Shown here piece after piece: positions 8,877 to 18,645 of a stretch of DNA of 64,000 nucleotides; the stretch's first letter is position 1; every line of letters begins with the position of its first letter. The stretch lies in assembly GCF_018603905.1 (NCBI RefSeq), contig NZ_JAHFZZ010000002.1, positions 124,001 to 188,000 on the forward strand, in the 5' to 3' direction. The translations under genes were made by a program, and so were the position numbers. The stretch comes from Nonomuraea sp. NEAU-A123. GTDB lineage: Bacteria; Actinomycetota; Actinomycetes; Streptosporangiales; Streptosporangiaceae. The notes beneath the pieces were generated by a model that did no database searches, had not been told where the DNA came from, and worked only from the letters and a program-made list of their open reading frames with translations.

Positions 8877-8888
8877 GCCCCCACACGC

Positions 8889-9320
8889 GATGGTGCCCCA
8901 CCTGCGCTGCACCTCGGCCTTCAGCGCCGAGAGATTCCTCGGCTCGGGCAGCTTGTCGAGCTTGCACACCGACACCCACGGCTTGCCGTTCCGGGTGACG
9001 ATCTTCACGCCGCCGGTGGTGCCCTCGGCCATCGCGGGGTTGAGCCTGTCCAGGGAGCCGGTCAGGCGCTGCTTGAGGCTGTCGACGAACTGCTCGGCGC
9101 CCATCGGCTTGGACAGGGCGAAGTGGTGGACGTCCCGGTTGGCCTCGAAGTCGCCCGGCAGATCCTCATCCGGGCGGCGCCCTGGACGTAGATCTCCCGG
9201 CGGCGTATGGCGTCCCGCAGCGCGATCAGCACGCACAGCTCATCCGCCATCCACTGCACCCACCGCTCCTCGTCCTCCTCGGTCGGCGGCCGCGTCCCGA
9301 ACGCTGTGTGGATCGTCTAG
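8889..9320 (-). pseudogene. tnpA: Tn3-family transposase, decayed upstream part
   Basis: Leftward, 9317-9180 encodes TRPPTEEDEERWVQWMADEL and LIALRDAIRRREIYVQGAAR. In another frame (9170-8889) comes DLPGDFEANRDVHHFALSKP, then GSLDRLNPAMAEGTTGG, KPWVSVCKLDKLPEP and ALKAEVQRRWGTI. This is the region preceding the DDE domain in Tn3 transposases. The frame breaks near 9175 and the match ends sharply at 8889. It reads toward the C-terminal piece at 6176-6828; about 2 kb, including a regulator and pump, lies between. Confidence 0.82.
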
Positions 9321-9564
9321 AGATCCATTTCCTGATTGATGAACGCCCGCCGCAACGTGATCGATTTCGAACGCAAGCCCTCGCACAGCGAAGCACACCT
9401 GACCGTTGCCTCGATCACGCTCATGACCAGGCGGCTTACCAGGAAAAAGCCGCCGGCATGGGCCCGCCTGATCCTGCTCGACGGTTGCCCGGGATCGACA
9501 ACACCCTCTGAACATTGCGGCCGGCTGGTTCTGCTGTCCGCTGCCACTGACAGAATGTGCGGCT

Positions 9565-10005
9565 ATGCCGGACATTCTGTCGTCGAGTTACGAACTGCTG
9601 GTGATCCGCACGGACTTCTCCGCCCCGCAGGCGTGGGAGGCCGTCCGCGCGACGATCGGATCGATGGTGGACAACGAATGGATTCTGGAGGACGACGAGG
9701 GCGAGTTCGTCGCGCCGGTGCAATACCTTGATGATCCGGCCTACGAAGGCGCCACAGCGGAGGAGATCCTCGCGCTGCTGCCGGAGGAATACGATCCCGC
9801 GTTCTTTGTCGTGGTGGACGAAGTCGCTGTCCGTTTGCCGGAGATGCCGCTGCTTCTCGTCGACCTGAGGGTGGAGAGGGGGCGGCAGATGCGGGTCATC
9901 GCGACTGAGCTGTATTCGATCGAGGCCAACCTCTCGATCGGCAACATGGACTTCGCCGAATTCGCCGACGCCATGGACGAAGAGGGTATCTTCCGCGGGT
10001 TCTGA
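9565..10005 (+). CDS. DUF6924-like hypothetical protein
   Basis: A 146-aa acidic cytoplasmic protein. The N-terminal YELLVIRTDFSAPQAWEAV and the central DPAFFVVVDEVAVR and LLLVDLRVERGRQMRVIA resemble the DUF6924 proteins of actinobacteria, whose function is unknown. There are no membrane segments or signal peptide. A clear ribosome site is not visible before ATG 9565. It stands alone between transposon debris and a broken P450 and may have its own promoter. Confidence 0.7.
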   Translation: MPDILSSSYELLVIRTDFSAPQAWEAVRATIGSMVDNEWILEDDEGEFVAPVQYLDDPAYEGATAEEILALLPEEYDPAFFVVVDEVAVRLPEMPLLLVDLRVERGRQMRVIATELYSIEANLSIGNMDFAEFADAMDEEGIFRGF

Positions 10006-10026
10006 CGAAGGCCGCCAGAACGGCAC

Positions 10027-10791
10027 ATGAATATCCGAACTCAGCCGGGCGGGTGGGTGCGGAGTGCCGACGATGTTCCCGCATCCACTCCCACCACCAC
10101 GATCTGCGGCACGGCCACGGCCTGGTTCTGCTTCGGCGGCGGCACCCGAGACTCCCGCGTCACCGAGATCGCGGACGCCTCCCTCGCGGCCTTCTACGGA
10201 ATCCTGAAGATCCTGGAGATCGGCGAGGTCCGCGTCCGCTGGCTCCCGCGCCCGGCCGCCAAGAAGACCATCCAGGCCAACGAGGCCCTGCACGCCCTGA
10301 TCAAGGAGGAGATCGCCGACGAGGCGGCCGGGCCCCTCTCGATCGGCCAGGCCGTCGGCGCGCGCGCCCTCCCGCTCGCCGACGGCTTCCTGCGCGAGGT
10401 GCTGCGCCTCCATCCACCCCAGTGGATGCTCAGCCGTACGGCGTTGCGACCCACTCGGCTGGGGCCGTACCCCCTGGACACCGGCCAGCAGGTGATGGTC
10501 TGCACCTACCTCATCCACCGCGATCCCCGCTGGTGGGACGACCCGGAGGCGTTCTCACCCCAACGCTGGCACCAGGCGCCCAAACGCGGCCTCTACCTCC
10601 CGTTCGGCGCGGGCCCGCGCGGCTGTCCTGGCTCCCCGCTGGCCAAGATCCAGCTCATGGCGCTGACGTTGCTGCTGGCGCGCGACTACCGTCTCCAGGT
10701 ACGGCACGGCGACCCGGAGTTCGGCGGGCTGCTCAAGCCAGCGGGCGCGCTGACCCTCATGGAACCGGCTGAAGATCGGTCGTTTGGCTGA
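10027..10791 (+). pseudogene. truncated cytochrome P450
   Basis: A 254-codon frame holds only parts of a P450. The K-helix ExxR is present in FLREVLRLHPP, followed by the PERF-like region RDPRWWDDPEAFSPQRW and the heme loop FGAGPRGCPG with the Cys ligand. The N-terminal half is missing and the I-helix oxygen-binding motif (A/G-G-x-D/E-T) is absent, because sequence jumps from LSIGQAVG to LPLADGFLREV. With no distal helix it should not be catalytically competent. It is read from an ATG without a convincing ribosome site and is probably a relic left by a deletion. Confidence 0.75.
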
Positions 10792-11017
10792 GTCGCCATG
10801 GACACGTGGCCGATCCCCACACCCCCGCTGGCCGGCCGCCGATCGAGCTGCCGACGCCAGCTGGGACGAGATCGCCGCCGTGCTCGACGTCAGCGCCGAC
10901 CGCCGAAGGGCTACGCCCCTTCCACGACGGCACGATCGACACCGTGCCCGCGCCGACGGCCTAGGAAGGGCGCCGCGTCGGGATCGCGGTCCCCTTCACA
11001 TGCGTGTACGTGGCGGG

Positions 11018-11998
<981 letters not shown>

Positions 11999-12290
11999 CA
12001 GCTGACTCCTTGTTGTTTCTCACCTTGCGGCCGGACACGGCTAGAACCGTGCCCCGCCGATGTCAGGCGCTCGCCATGGCCTCACCAAGCGCGAGGAAAA
12101 CGGCCCTGCGGCCTTGGTGCCGGCCCGGGGCGGGCGGCCCCGGGCTTCCAGCCGGAGGCCCGTCGCGCGAGATCGGCCATCGGCGCTTGAAGACCATGCA
12201 ACCCGGTGCCCGGCCTGGGGAGAAGTCACTGCTGGAAGGTGTGCCAGCAGCCCACCCCTCGGCCTTCGATCCTCACCTAACCTGGGAAAA

Positions 12291-13181
12291 GTGGACAACC
12301 GCCAAGAGGTCAAGACCTTCCTCACCTCCCGCCGCGCCAAGATCAGCCCTGGGCAGGCTGGGCTGATCGACTCTGGCCGACGCCGGGTGCCGGGACTGCG
12401 TCGCAGCGAGGTCGCCGACCTGGCCGGGCTCAGCGTGGAGTACTACGCCCAGCTGGAGCGCGGCAACCTGGCCGGAGTCTCCGGCAGCGTCTTGGACGCC
12501 CTAGCCCGCGCACTGCGGCTGGATGACGCCGAGCGGGCCCACCTGGCCGACCTCGCCCGCGCCGCCGGCCCCGCGGGCCGCCCGCGCCGTCGACGGCCCG
12601 CCCAGCACATCCGGCCGAGTCTCGCCCGTGTCCTGGAGGGAATGACCGAGGTCCCGGCCATGGTCAACAACGGGCGCCTCGACGCCCTGGCCGCCAACCA
12701 CCTCGGCATGGCCTTGTTCGCGCCCGTGTTCGCCGACCCGACCCGCCCCGCCGGCCAGATCGCCAACCACGCCCGCTTCACTTTCCTCAACCCCAGCGCC
12801 CACACCTTCTGGCCCGACTGGGAACGCGCCGCCGACGACAGCGTCGCCACCCTGCGCACCGAAGCCGGCCGCGACCCCTACGACAAGGCCCTCACCGACC
12901 TCGTAGGCGAACTGTCCACCCACAGCGACGCCTTCCGCACCCGCTGGGCCGCGCACGACGTCCGCCTGCACCGCACCGGCACCAAACACCTCCACCACCC
13001 CGTCGTCGGCGACCTCCACCTGTCCTATGAAGTCCTGGGCCTGGCCGCCGACCCTGGCCTGTCCCTCATCGCCTTCACCGCCCCACCCGGCACACCCGAC
13101 GACGACGCCCTCAAACTCCTCGCCAGCTGGGCCGCCACCCACACACCCGCCGACGCCCTGACACCACCCGATCGCCATTAG
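12291..13181 (+). CDS. XRE-family regulator with MmyB-like ligand-binding domain
   Basis: About 296 aa. The N-terminal HTH (residues 5-75) includes VKTFLTSRRAKISP, LRRSEVADLAGLSVEYYAQLERGNLAGVS and VLDALARALRLDDAER. The C-terminal domain (about 100-285) contains PAMVNNGRLDALAANHLGMAL, the MmyB-like PAS-related fold with bound small molecule in known members. GTG 12291 gives the standard N-terminus; further upstream codons in frame lack family similarity. It is divergent from the aldo/keto reductase, its likely target. Confidence 0.85.
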   Translation: MDNRQEVKTFLTSRRAKISPGQAGLIDSGRRRVPGLRRSEVADLAGLSVEYYAQLERGNLAGVSGSVLDALARALRLDDAERAHLADLARAAGPAGRPRRRRPAQHIRPSLARVLEGMTEVPAMVNNGRLDALAANHLGMALFAPVFADPTRPAGQIANHARFTFLNPSAHTFWPDWERAADDSVATLRTEAGRDPYDKALTDLVGELSTHSDAFRTRWAAHDVRLHRTGTKHLHHPVVGDLHLSYEVLGLAADPGLSLIAFTAPPGTPDDDALKLLASWAATHTPADALTPPDRH

Positions 13182-13339
13182 CCACAGCGGGGGAGAAGTA
13201 CGCCGATTGATCAACGGCGCAAGATCAAAAGTTCAGCAACGCCCTCTAACGTGACTTACCGTCCTTCAAGCGGCTGACCAGCTAGTTCGCTTGACAACCC
13301 AAGGGTGGGCGTGTTCCCCGGTCGCTCTGGCCTCGAGCG

Positions 13340-13664
13340 TCACGAGCTGCTTCGCCGGGCTCGAGATGGTTTGGGGCTGTGCGGGAGCACTCTTTCAAGC
13401 TGGCTCAGCGCCATGTCGGTCTTGTGATCCGGCTGCCCGTTGGTCCGCAGCGAGATCAGCCGCATCGCGCCGTAACGGCGCTCCAGCCCGGGGCGGCGGA
13501 CGATCGACGTCACGGCGCCGTACGGTGCGTTGTACTCGATCACGATCGCGGACCGGTCGCTGATCGCACTGGCCAGAGCGCGGCAGTCGCCGGCGGACAT
13601 CAAGCCGTCCCCCGAGGCGATCGCCGAGCTCACGAGCCTGCTCGCGCCCGGCGGCAGCAACTGC
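13340..13664 (-). pseudogene. C-terminal remnant of a possible WYL/helicase-associated domain protein
   Basis: Leftward from about 13664 the frame reads RLVSSAIASGDGLMSAGD, CRALASAISDRSAIVIEYNA, VTSIVRRPGLERRYGAM and LERVLPHSP before a stop at 13340. The DRSAIVIEYNA block resembles the strand that opens WYL-type domains at the C-termini of actinobacterial helicase-like proteins. No start belongs to it, and it meets the tail of the neighbouring MFS gene in another frame. I cannot name the parent gene with certainty. Confidence 0.35.
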
Positions 13665-14871
13665 TGAGCCGCGTTCCTTGATCCTTCTCGGTGGCAACGG
13701 CGGAGGCGGAGAGGAGCGTCGCACCGGCGAGGCTGCCCCAGAGGGCGGCGGAACCGTGGGCGGCGAGAGCGGTGATGACCGCCGGGGAGACGGCGAGACC
13801 GAAGCCCGTGGAGAGCTGGAAGCGGGCGAGGGCGCGTCCCAGGACATGGGCCGGGGCGAGGGCGGTGACGAGCGCGGTGGCGCTGCCGGCATAGATGATC
13901 TCGCCGATGGTGCAGACCACGGACACCGCGGCGACGGCCGGGGCACCCCAGCCGTGTCCCAGTGAGGTGGCCGCGAGGAAACCGAGGTAGGACGCGGCGA
14001 GCACGACGCCGGAGAGAGCCAGCACGGTCCGCCGGGAGAAGCGGGACAGCAGGACCGTGACCGGAACCTGCAGGGTGACCACCAGCACCGTGTTGGCCAC
14101 GAAGATGGCTGCCGACCACACCGGGGTTGCGTGCATCTGCGTCACCAGGACCAGAGGGAGCGCGATTTCGAAGAGGTTGAGGCAGAAGACGTAGACCACG
14201 TTGGCGGCCAGCAGCGCGCGCATCCGAGGTGCGGGCCCGCCGGCCCTGTCCTTGGCCGGAGTAGCGGCTGGATGCGTGTGCAGGTGGACCGACCATGCCA
14301 AGGCCGCCGCGGCGAGATAGGCGAGCCCGGTGACGGCTGCCAGCGCCTGCAATGCGGTGGTGCCGCCCGCCAGGCATGCGGTGGCGAGGAGGGCGCCCGC
14401 GCCCAGGCCGGCGTTGCGCAGGGCGCGGCTTGCCGCCAGAGCGGCGTCGCGTTCGCGGCCGTGGGCGACCGTGGCCACGAGGGCTGCATGGGCGGCCGGC
14501 CATGCCTGGTTGCCGATGCCGAGGAAGAGTGCCGCCGTCGCGAACAGCCACACGTGCCCCGCCGGAGTGGCCAGCAGCAGCGCCACGCCCAGCACCCGCA
14601 CCAGCATCGACGCTGCCACGACCGTGCTGCGTGCGCCCCGGTCCAGCCATCGGCCGACCGCGGGCATGCACACCAGACCCATGACGGCGCCGACCGTCAT
14701 GGCGATGCCGGTGGCCGACGCGGACAGCCTCAGCACCGTCACCCCGTAGAGCAACAGAAAGGGCCGCAGCAGGCCGGTGCCGAGCGCGTCCACGGCCAGG
14801 GCGACGGCATAGCGGGGGCCTCCGGAGGCACGGACGAGGGCGCGCGGCTGGATCTTGGTGATGGTTGCCAT
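13630..14871 (-). CDS. MFS transporter
   Basis: A 413-aa protein with about 12 hydrophobic segments, starting RYAVALAVDALGTGLLRPFLLLY. It has the cytoplasmic loop motif GRWLDRGARSTV after helix 2 and a Thr/Ala-rich second half. The gene ends after LLSASAVATEKDQG with an unusual Cys/Arg-rich tail (SSCCRRARAGS). That tail, together with the abutting orphan fragment, suggests the original 3' end was replaced by rearrangement. It is divergent from the ArsR/DUF5937 regulator across 99 bases containing a palindrome (14909-14933), so it is likely repressed by it. Confidence 0.85.
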   Translation of the reverse strand: MATITKIQPRALVRASGGPRYAVALAVDALGTGLLRPFLLLYGVTVLRLSASATGIAMTVGAVMGLVCMPAVGRWLDRGARSTVVAASMLVRVLGVALLLATPAGHVWLFATAALFLGIGNQAWPAAHAALVATVAHGRERDAALAASRALRNAGLGAGALLATACLAGGTTALQALAAVTGLAYLAAAALAWSVHLHTHPAATPAKDRAGGPAPRMRALLAANVVYVFCLNLFEIALPLVLVTQMHATPVWSAAIFVANTVLVVTLQVPVTVLLSRFSRRTVLALSGVVLAASYLGFLAATSLGHGWGAPAVAAVSVVCTIGEIIYAGSATALVTALAPAHVLGRALARFQLSTGFGLAVSPAVITALAAHGSAALWGSLAGATLLSASAVATEKDQGTRLSSCCRRARAGS

Positions 14872-14908
14872 GGCGTCAACGATGCGTTCGCCCGCCGGGC
14901 CGACTGTG

Positions 14909-14933
14909 TCGGTTGACGGACACCGTCAATCGA
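14909..14933. promoter_or_regulatory. ArsR-type operator between MFS and regulator
   Basis: TCGGTTGACGG (14909-14919), ACA, CCGTCAATCGA (14923-14933): an 11-base inverted repeat with one mismatch, containing the perfect core TTGACGG/CCGTCAA. It lies midway between the divergent starts at 14871 and 14971 and fits an operator shared by both genes. Confidence 0.65.
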
Positions 14934-14970
14934 CGCGGTCGTCGGCCATCCGACCAGCGATGATGAGGGG

Positions 14971-16056
14971 ATGACGTTGAGGATCGACATCGGCGGCCTG
15001 CCGTCCGAGCGACTGCGGTTCACTGCCTCCCCGCTGGCCGAGCTGACCGCGATGCTGCACGTGCTGGCCGAACCCGGACATCACCCGCAGCTCGCCGGCT
15101 GGGCCGGGGACGTCTGGGCCGGGCTGCGGCCGGAGCTGGCCGAGCGGTTGCGGGAGGCGGAGTTCCTCTGGCGTTCCTCACGAGCCGACTTTCTGGTCCC
15201 CGCTCGTCCTCGGCCGACCCTCGCCGAGGAGCTGGACGATGTAGACCGGATCGACGATGAAACCTATGTGACCGCCGCGCTCACTACCACGTGCGGCAGC
15301 AACCGGGTCCACTTCGCCGCACCGTCGCCGCTCACCGACGCCACTGCGCGCGAGCGGGCCCTGGACCTGGCCCAGGCCCGCGGCGCGCTTCAGGAGGCCT
15401 TCGCGGAACGGCTGCTCGCGGACCCGGCCGCCGTGCGGGCGCGGGTGCGTCACACCCTCGAACAGTGCGCTGAGGCCTTCTTCGACGCCGCCTGGACAGG
15501 CGTCGCCGTGCAACTCGCCACCGACCTGCGCCTGAAGAACGACCTGCTGAAGCGCCAGGGCATCGGGGCGGCACTCGCGTCGGTCTCCGGCGCCGTCACC
15601 CTGGCGCCGGACGGCAACTGCATCATCGTGGACAAGCTGCAGGACAAGGCGACTGCCGCCCACGACACCGGGGTCACCTTCCTCCCCAGCGTCTTTGGCC
15701 GCCCGCACCTGGTGGTGATCCACGCGCCCGGGTGGCAGCCAGTAGTGCAGTACCCCGTGGCCGAGGCAAGTCCATCGGAGCCGGTATCGCTGGAAACGGT
15801 AACGCTACGGCTGGAGGCACTCGCGCATCCGGTACGACTGCGGCTGCTGCGCACCCTCGCCCGCGGCCCGCACACCACCGGTGAGCTGGCCCACGCCTGG
15901 GAACTTTCACCCCCGGAGGTTTCTCGCCACCTCGCTGTCCTGCGCCGCGCGGGCCTGCTCACGGCCCGGCGGCACGGTCGTTACGTCCATTACACCCTCA
16001 AGCTCCCCGACCTGACGGCACTGGGTGCCGACCTGCTGACGGCCGTGCTGCGCTGA
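14971..16056 (+). CDS. ArsR-family regulator with N-terminal DUF5937
   Basis: A 361-aa protein. Residues 1-260 match the DUF5937 type of N-terminal ligand domain (RFTASPLAELTAMLHVLAEP, then HPQLAGWAGDVWAGL). Residues about 275-350 are a winged helix: LEALAHPVRLRLLRTLAR, TTGELAHAWELSPPEVSRHLAVLRRAGLL and a wing RRHGRYVHYTL. These long ArsR proteins are actinobacterial, sense unknown effectors and usually sit next to an MFS pump, as here. ATG 14971 follows AGGGG directly. Confidence 0.88.
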   Translation: MTLRIDIGGLPSERLRFTASPLAELTAMLHVLAEPGHHPQLAGWAGDVWAGLRPELAERLREAEFLWRSSRADFLVPARPRPTLAEELDDVDRIDDETYVTAALTTTCGSNRVHFAAPSPLTDATARERALDLAQARGALQEAFAERLLADPAAVRARVRHTLEQCAEAFFDAAWTGVAVQLATDLRLKNDLLKRQGIGAALASVSGAVTLAPDGNCIIVDKLQDKATAAHDTGVTFLPSVFGRPHLVVIHAPGWQPVVQYPVAEASPSEPVSLETVTLRLEALAHPVRLRLLRTLARGPHTTGELAHAWELSPPEVSRHLAVLRRAGLLTARRHGRYVHYTLKLPDLTALGADLLTAVLR

Positions 16057-16252
16057 GTAGCTTCGGTCTGCCAGAACGCGGGCGACCGCCGCCTTCGCAG
16101 CATCGTCCGACTCGGCAGGCCGCCGAGCAGTACCGGCGCGACCGCCTGCTGCCCTCGGGCAGCCGGTCCGTCCCTGGGTGAGGCGTACCCAGGCGCGGCG
16201 GGCGCGCTCGAGCTCCTCCAGACCTGACAGATCTCCGTAGGCGCACTCCTGT

Positions 16253-16408
16253 CACGGCGGGTTCGACGTTGGGGTTGGCCTCGAAGTTAAAGTTGGTCAG
16301 CCACTTCTCGTGGGGAAAGCCAGCGGCCTTGATTCGTCGTTCGGCGCGGCGGCGTTGGCGGTCTTCGCATTCGGCCATGAGCAGTTCGGCGAGGAAGCTC
16401 GGACTCCT
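16253..16408 (-). pseudogene. istB: IS21-family helper ATPase (IstB) remnant
   Basis: The leftward peptide SFLAELLMAECEDRQRRRAERR followed by IKAAGFPHEKWLTNF and FEANPNVEPAV is the conserved segment just before the Walker A motif of IstB, the ATP-binding partner of IS21 transposase. The match begins at about 16408, where it joins P450 sequence, and ends at about 16253. No Walker A is present. It is a fossil of an insertion sequence. Confidence 0.75.
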
Positions 16409-16600
16409 TACGGGTGATCAGGTCGTCGAGGTGGACCCGCACTTCGATGACGGCTCGCCGGCGCTCCTGGGGCGAGGGTCGCCACGGCGGTACGGCTCTG
16501 GAAGAAGTTGTGGTCGGCGTAGGGCACTCCGAGAAGTTCGCAGATCACCAGGGAGGGCACTGGCAGGGCCGCATCGGGGCCGAGGAACGGAAACCGTCCT
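16400..16600 (-). pseudogene. cytochrome P450 internal fragment
   Basis: Leftward, the sequence reads [34 protein letters not shown] and, after a frame change, [12 protein letters not shown]. This is the stretch from the F-G loop to before the I helix of class I actinobacterial P450s. Both sides are foreign (hydrolase fragment to the right, IstB fragment to the left). It is one of several joined gene pieces in this stretch. Confidence 0.6.
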
Positions 16601-16689
16601 TGCGCCGGTCGGATGAGAAGCGGAAGAAGGCGACCGTGGATGTGGTCGCGCCGAGTCGGCCGGGCTGCGGCCCATGCCACGGGGCCGAA

Positions 16690-16860
16690 GGTGATCACGG
16701 TGTAGTGCTCGGCGAGGGTTTCTGCCAACGCGGTGAAAGGGCCGGCCGTCATCGGGAAGCCGACCAGGACCAGGATGGGCCGCTGCCCCGCACGTCGTAG
16801 GTAATCCGCGCATCTGGATGAGCGGCAGCGGCGGTTGCTGATGGGCGCCGAAGCCCGCGC
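16690..16860 (-). pseudogene. alpha/beta hydrolase N-terminal fragment
   Basis: Three leftward frames, taken in order, give [11 protein letters not shown], then [20 protein letters not shown] and [10 protein letters not shown], then RPRGMGRS. This is the beginning of an alpha/beta hydrolase up to strand 4 (…VITFDPRGMGRS in the family). At least two single-base frameshifts separate the pieces. The nucleophile elbow is missing. Confidence 0.6.
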
Positions 16861-17215
16861 GCCTTGGACGTCAGGCTGCAGCTGGTGGCCTGCAAGGGCG
16901 TGGCGCCCATCGCCCTGGAGTTTGGCGGACACCGTGCCGCCATTCGACGCCATCCTGATCGCCCTCGGCGGCGGGCCCTGGTCACCGGTCGGTCAGGAAA
17001 CCAAGGCCCTGGTGCCCGGGGTCAAAGTGATCTGCGTCCAACCGCTGGACGCACCGGTGATGACCCGCCCCTGACACCGGCGGCGCGTCGTCACCACCGG
17101 CTCGACCGACACCACCACCGACGACATCGCCGGCTGGTATTCCATCCCGGCCGTCTTGGACGACCTCCTCATCGCCGACGAAGTCGTCCTGGGCACGTCG
17201 GCCCCGTCCCGCGCG
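16850..17215 (+). pseudogene. PLP-dependent threonine/serine dehydratase C-terminal remnant
   Basis: Rightward, [13 protein letters not shown] and LVPGVKVICVQPLDAPVM (to 17072) are followed in another frame by GSTDTTTDDIAGWYSIPAVLDDLLIADEVVLG. The triple-glycine phosphate-binding loop and following strand are typical of the fold II (threonine ammonia-lyase-like) enzymes. The N-terminal half with the PLP lysine is lacking and the frame is broken, so it is inactive. Confidence 0.6.
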
Positions 17216-17226
17216 CGGGCGTCGGG

Positions 17227-18057
17227 TCAGACGGCGCTGGTTTGCGCCGCAGCGACCGCCATCGTGGTGTAGGTCATCGTGAACTTGCCCCCGATCGCGT
17301 CAATGGCAGTCCCGACGCCTGCCAGCACCTCGGCCAGCTTGTCCGCCGGGAGCCGGGTCAGGCCACCGGTCGTAGGCAGCAGATCCAGCCATTCATCACG
17401 GGTGTAGGACTGCTCCCAATCGAATCGCCACTGCTCCGGGTCGCTGAACCCGCTGTCCGCCTCTCGGATCCCATCGGCGAACTTGCTGAACATCGCCTGG
17501 TAGATGTCCTTGGCCTGCCTCGGCGCCTGGCCGTTGAACGGCGAGTCGGGCGCCACTCGCCGGTAGACCGTGGCGAAGGCTTCCGCAACCGCGGGGGGAG
17601 GGGCGAAGGCATGCGCGAACACCGCCAGCAGGCCACCGGGCCGCAGCACCTGCGCCGCCTTGACCACGCCCGCGACCGGGTCCACCCAGTGCCAGGCCTG
17701 GCCCGCGATGACCGCGTCGAACGATCGGCCGGCCGGATCCCATGCCTCGAACGTCGCCACCTCGGCTTCGACCCCGCTGCGCCGCGCGAACTCGGCCATC
17801 CGCGCGTCTGGATCGACGCCCAGCACCGTGCAGCCGGCCGCCTGGAACTGCCTGGCCTCGATGCCGGTGCCGCAGCCGACGTCGAGGACGTCGGGACCAG
17901 GGCTGGCGGCGACGATCCGCTCTACCAGGGCGTCGGGATAGCGGGGCCGGGCCCGGTCGTAGCGTTCGACGTCCACCCCGAACGACTCCGCCATCTGCCG
18001 GGCCTTATGAGGCTCATTCTTGGATGGGTGTGATTGCTCCTGCGATGTAATGGGCAT
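17227..18057 (-). CDS. class I SAM-dependent methyltransferase
   Basis: A 276-aa enzyme. Motif I VLDVGCGTGIEARQF, an acidic residue at the end of strand 2 (LGVDPDARM), and the post-motif segments FDAVIAGQAWHWVDP and VLRPGGLLAVF define a UbiE/Methyltransf_11-type fold. The AWHWVD signature is frequent in actinobacterial small-molecule methyltransferases. The start ATG at 18055-18057 lies inside a 13-base palindrome. It was probably controlled by the divergent TetR gene, of which only a 3' remnant remains (18128-18379), so its regulation may now be lost or served by another repressor. Confidence 0.85.
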   Translation of the reverse strand: MPITSQEQSHPSKNEPHKARQMAESFGVDVERYDRARPRYPDALVERIVAASPGPDVLDVGCGTGIEARQFQAAGCTVLGVDPDARMAEFARRSGVEAEVATFEAWDPAGRSFDAVIAGQAWHWVDPVAGVVKAAQVLRPGGLLAVFAHAFAPPPAVAEAFATVYRRVAPDSPFNGQAPRQAKDIYQAMFSKFADGIREADSGFSDPEQWRFDWEQSYTRDEWLDLLPTTGGLTRLPADKLAEVLAGVGTAIDAIGGKFTMTYTTMAVAAAQTSAV

Positions 18058-18083
18058 GCGCCCACCATAATGGGCGCGTGCCC
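18052..18083. promoter_or_regulatory. TetR-like operator overlapping the methyltransferase start
   Basis: GGGCATGCGCCCA (18052-18064), CCATAA, TGGGCGCGTGCCC (18071-18083): 13-base arms with a single mismatch. The left arm contains the CAT of the leftward start codon. Binding here would block transcription or translation of the methyltransferase. Confidence 0.65.
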
Positions 18084-18127
18084 ACCCAGCAATCGGGTAG
18101 CCATTCGCGGTAAGCGTAAGAAGGGAC

Positions 18128-18379
18128 GTGTGGTGCCGGCCTGCCTTCCTCGCCGAACTCGTGCAAGGCCGCATCGCCCGGATCGATGATCAGGCCGCCG
18201 CCCTACGCCTGCGCCGAGCCAGGCCGACCCATGGCATCCCGGTCTTGACGGAAGCTGCGGCCATGATCGCCTCCTATCTGAACGACGAGTGCGAGATGGG
18301 CCGTATCGCAGCTGACGCCGACGTCGACGCGGTCGTGACCACGATCATCGCCGACGTCATGCAAAGACGGCTGCTATAA
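18128..18379 (+). pseudogene. TetR-family regulator, C-terminal remnant
   Basis: The 83-codon frame reads RPAFLAELVQGRIARIDDQ, then VLTEAAAMIASYLNDECEMG and RIAADADVDAVVTTII. This is the ligand-binding, last-helices part of TetR proteins. The N-terminal DNA-binding helix-turn-helix is missing and the 3' end (MQRRLL) looks foreign. It stands exactly where a divergent regulator of the methyltransferase should be, beyond a surviving operator. Confidence 0.65.
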
Positions 18380-18399
18380 AGCGCCCAGCAGCAAACCGC

Positions 18400-18645
18400 T
18401 CACTGCAAGGTTGTGGCAGAACCAGGCGGGCGCAGCCTCAGGTCGCCGCGGTAGGCGCGCCGGGTGTGCGGGGAGGCCCCGAAGTTGGCCAGGTCGGTGA
18501 GGAAGTCGTCGAGATGCCGGGCGAGCGGGTGGGCGCGGCCGAGTTGCTCGGCGATGACCGGATCCACCGTGCCGAACCTCCACCATCCGCCGAGTTGCGG
18601 AAGGTCATCTAAGAACCGGGGCTCGACCCAGAGGTCTGCCTGCAT
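18400..18645 (-). pseudogene. tyrosine recombinase N-terminal remnant
   Basis: An 81-codon frame ends soon after HLDDFLTDLANFGASPHTRR and AYRGDL, the signature of the XerC/TnpI-type core-binding domain. It continues into unrelated sequence and stops. The catalytic domain is gone. Directly upstream (18642-18717) lies a structured repeat shared with 8803-8876, which may be the recombinase's own target. Confidence 0.65.

Noticed and set aside
8184..9236. 350-codon leftward frame
   Set aside because: Only its first third is real Tn3 sequence; the remainder runs antisense through the MFS gene and is an effect of high GC content.
13207..13228. TTGATC-N10-GATCAA inverted repeat followed by AAAA
   Set aside because: Six-base arms with a long loop and no T-tract in a suitable direction; too weak to call a terminator or operator.
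16864..18033. 389-codon rightward frame
   Set aside because: Antisense to the methyltransferase, Arg/Gly-rich and without family pattern; only the first part overlaps the PLP-enzyme remnant.
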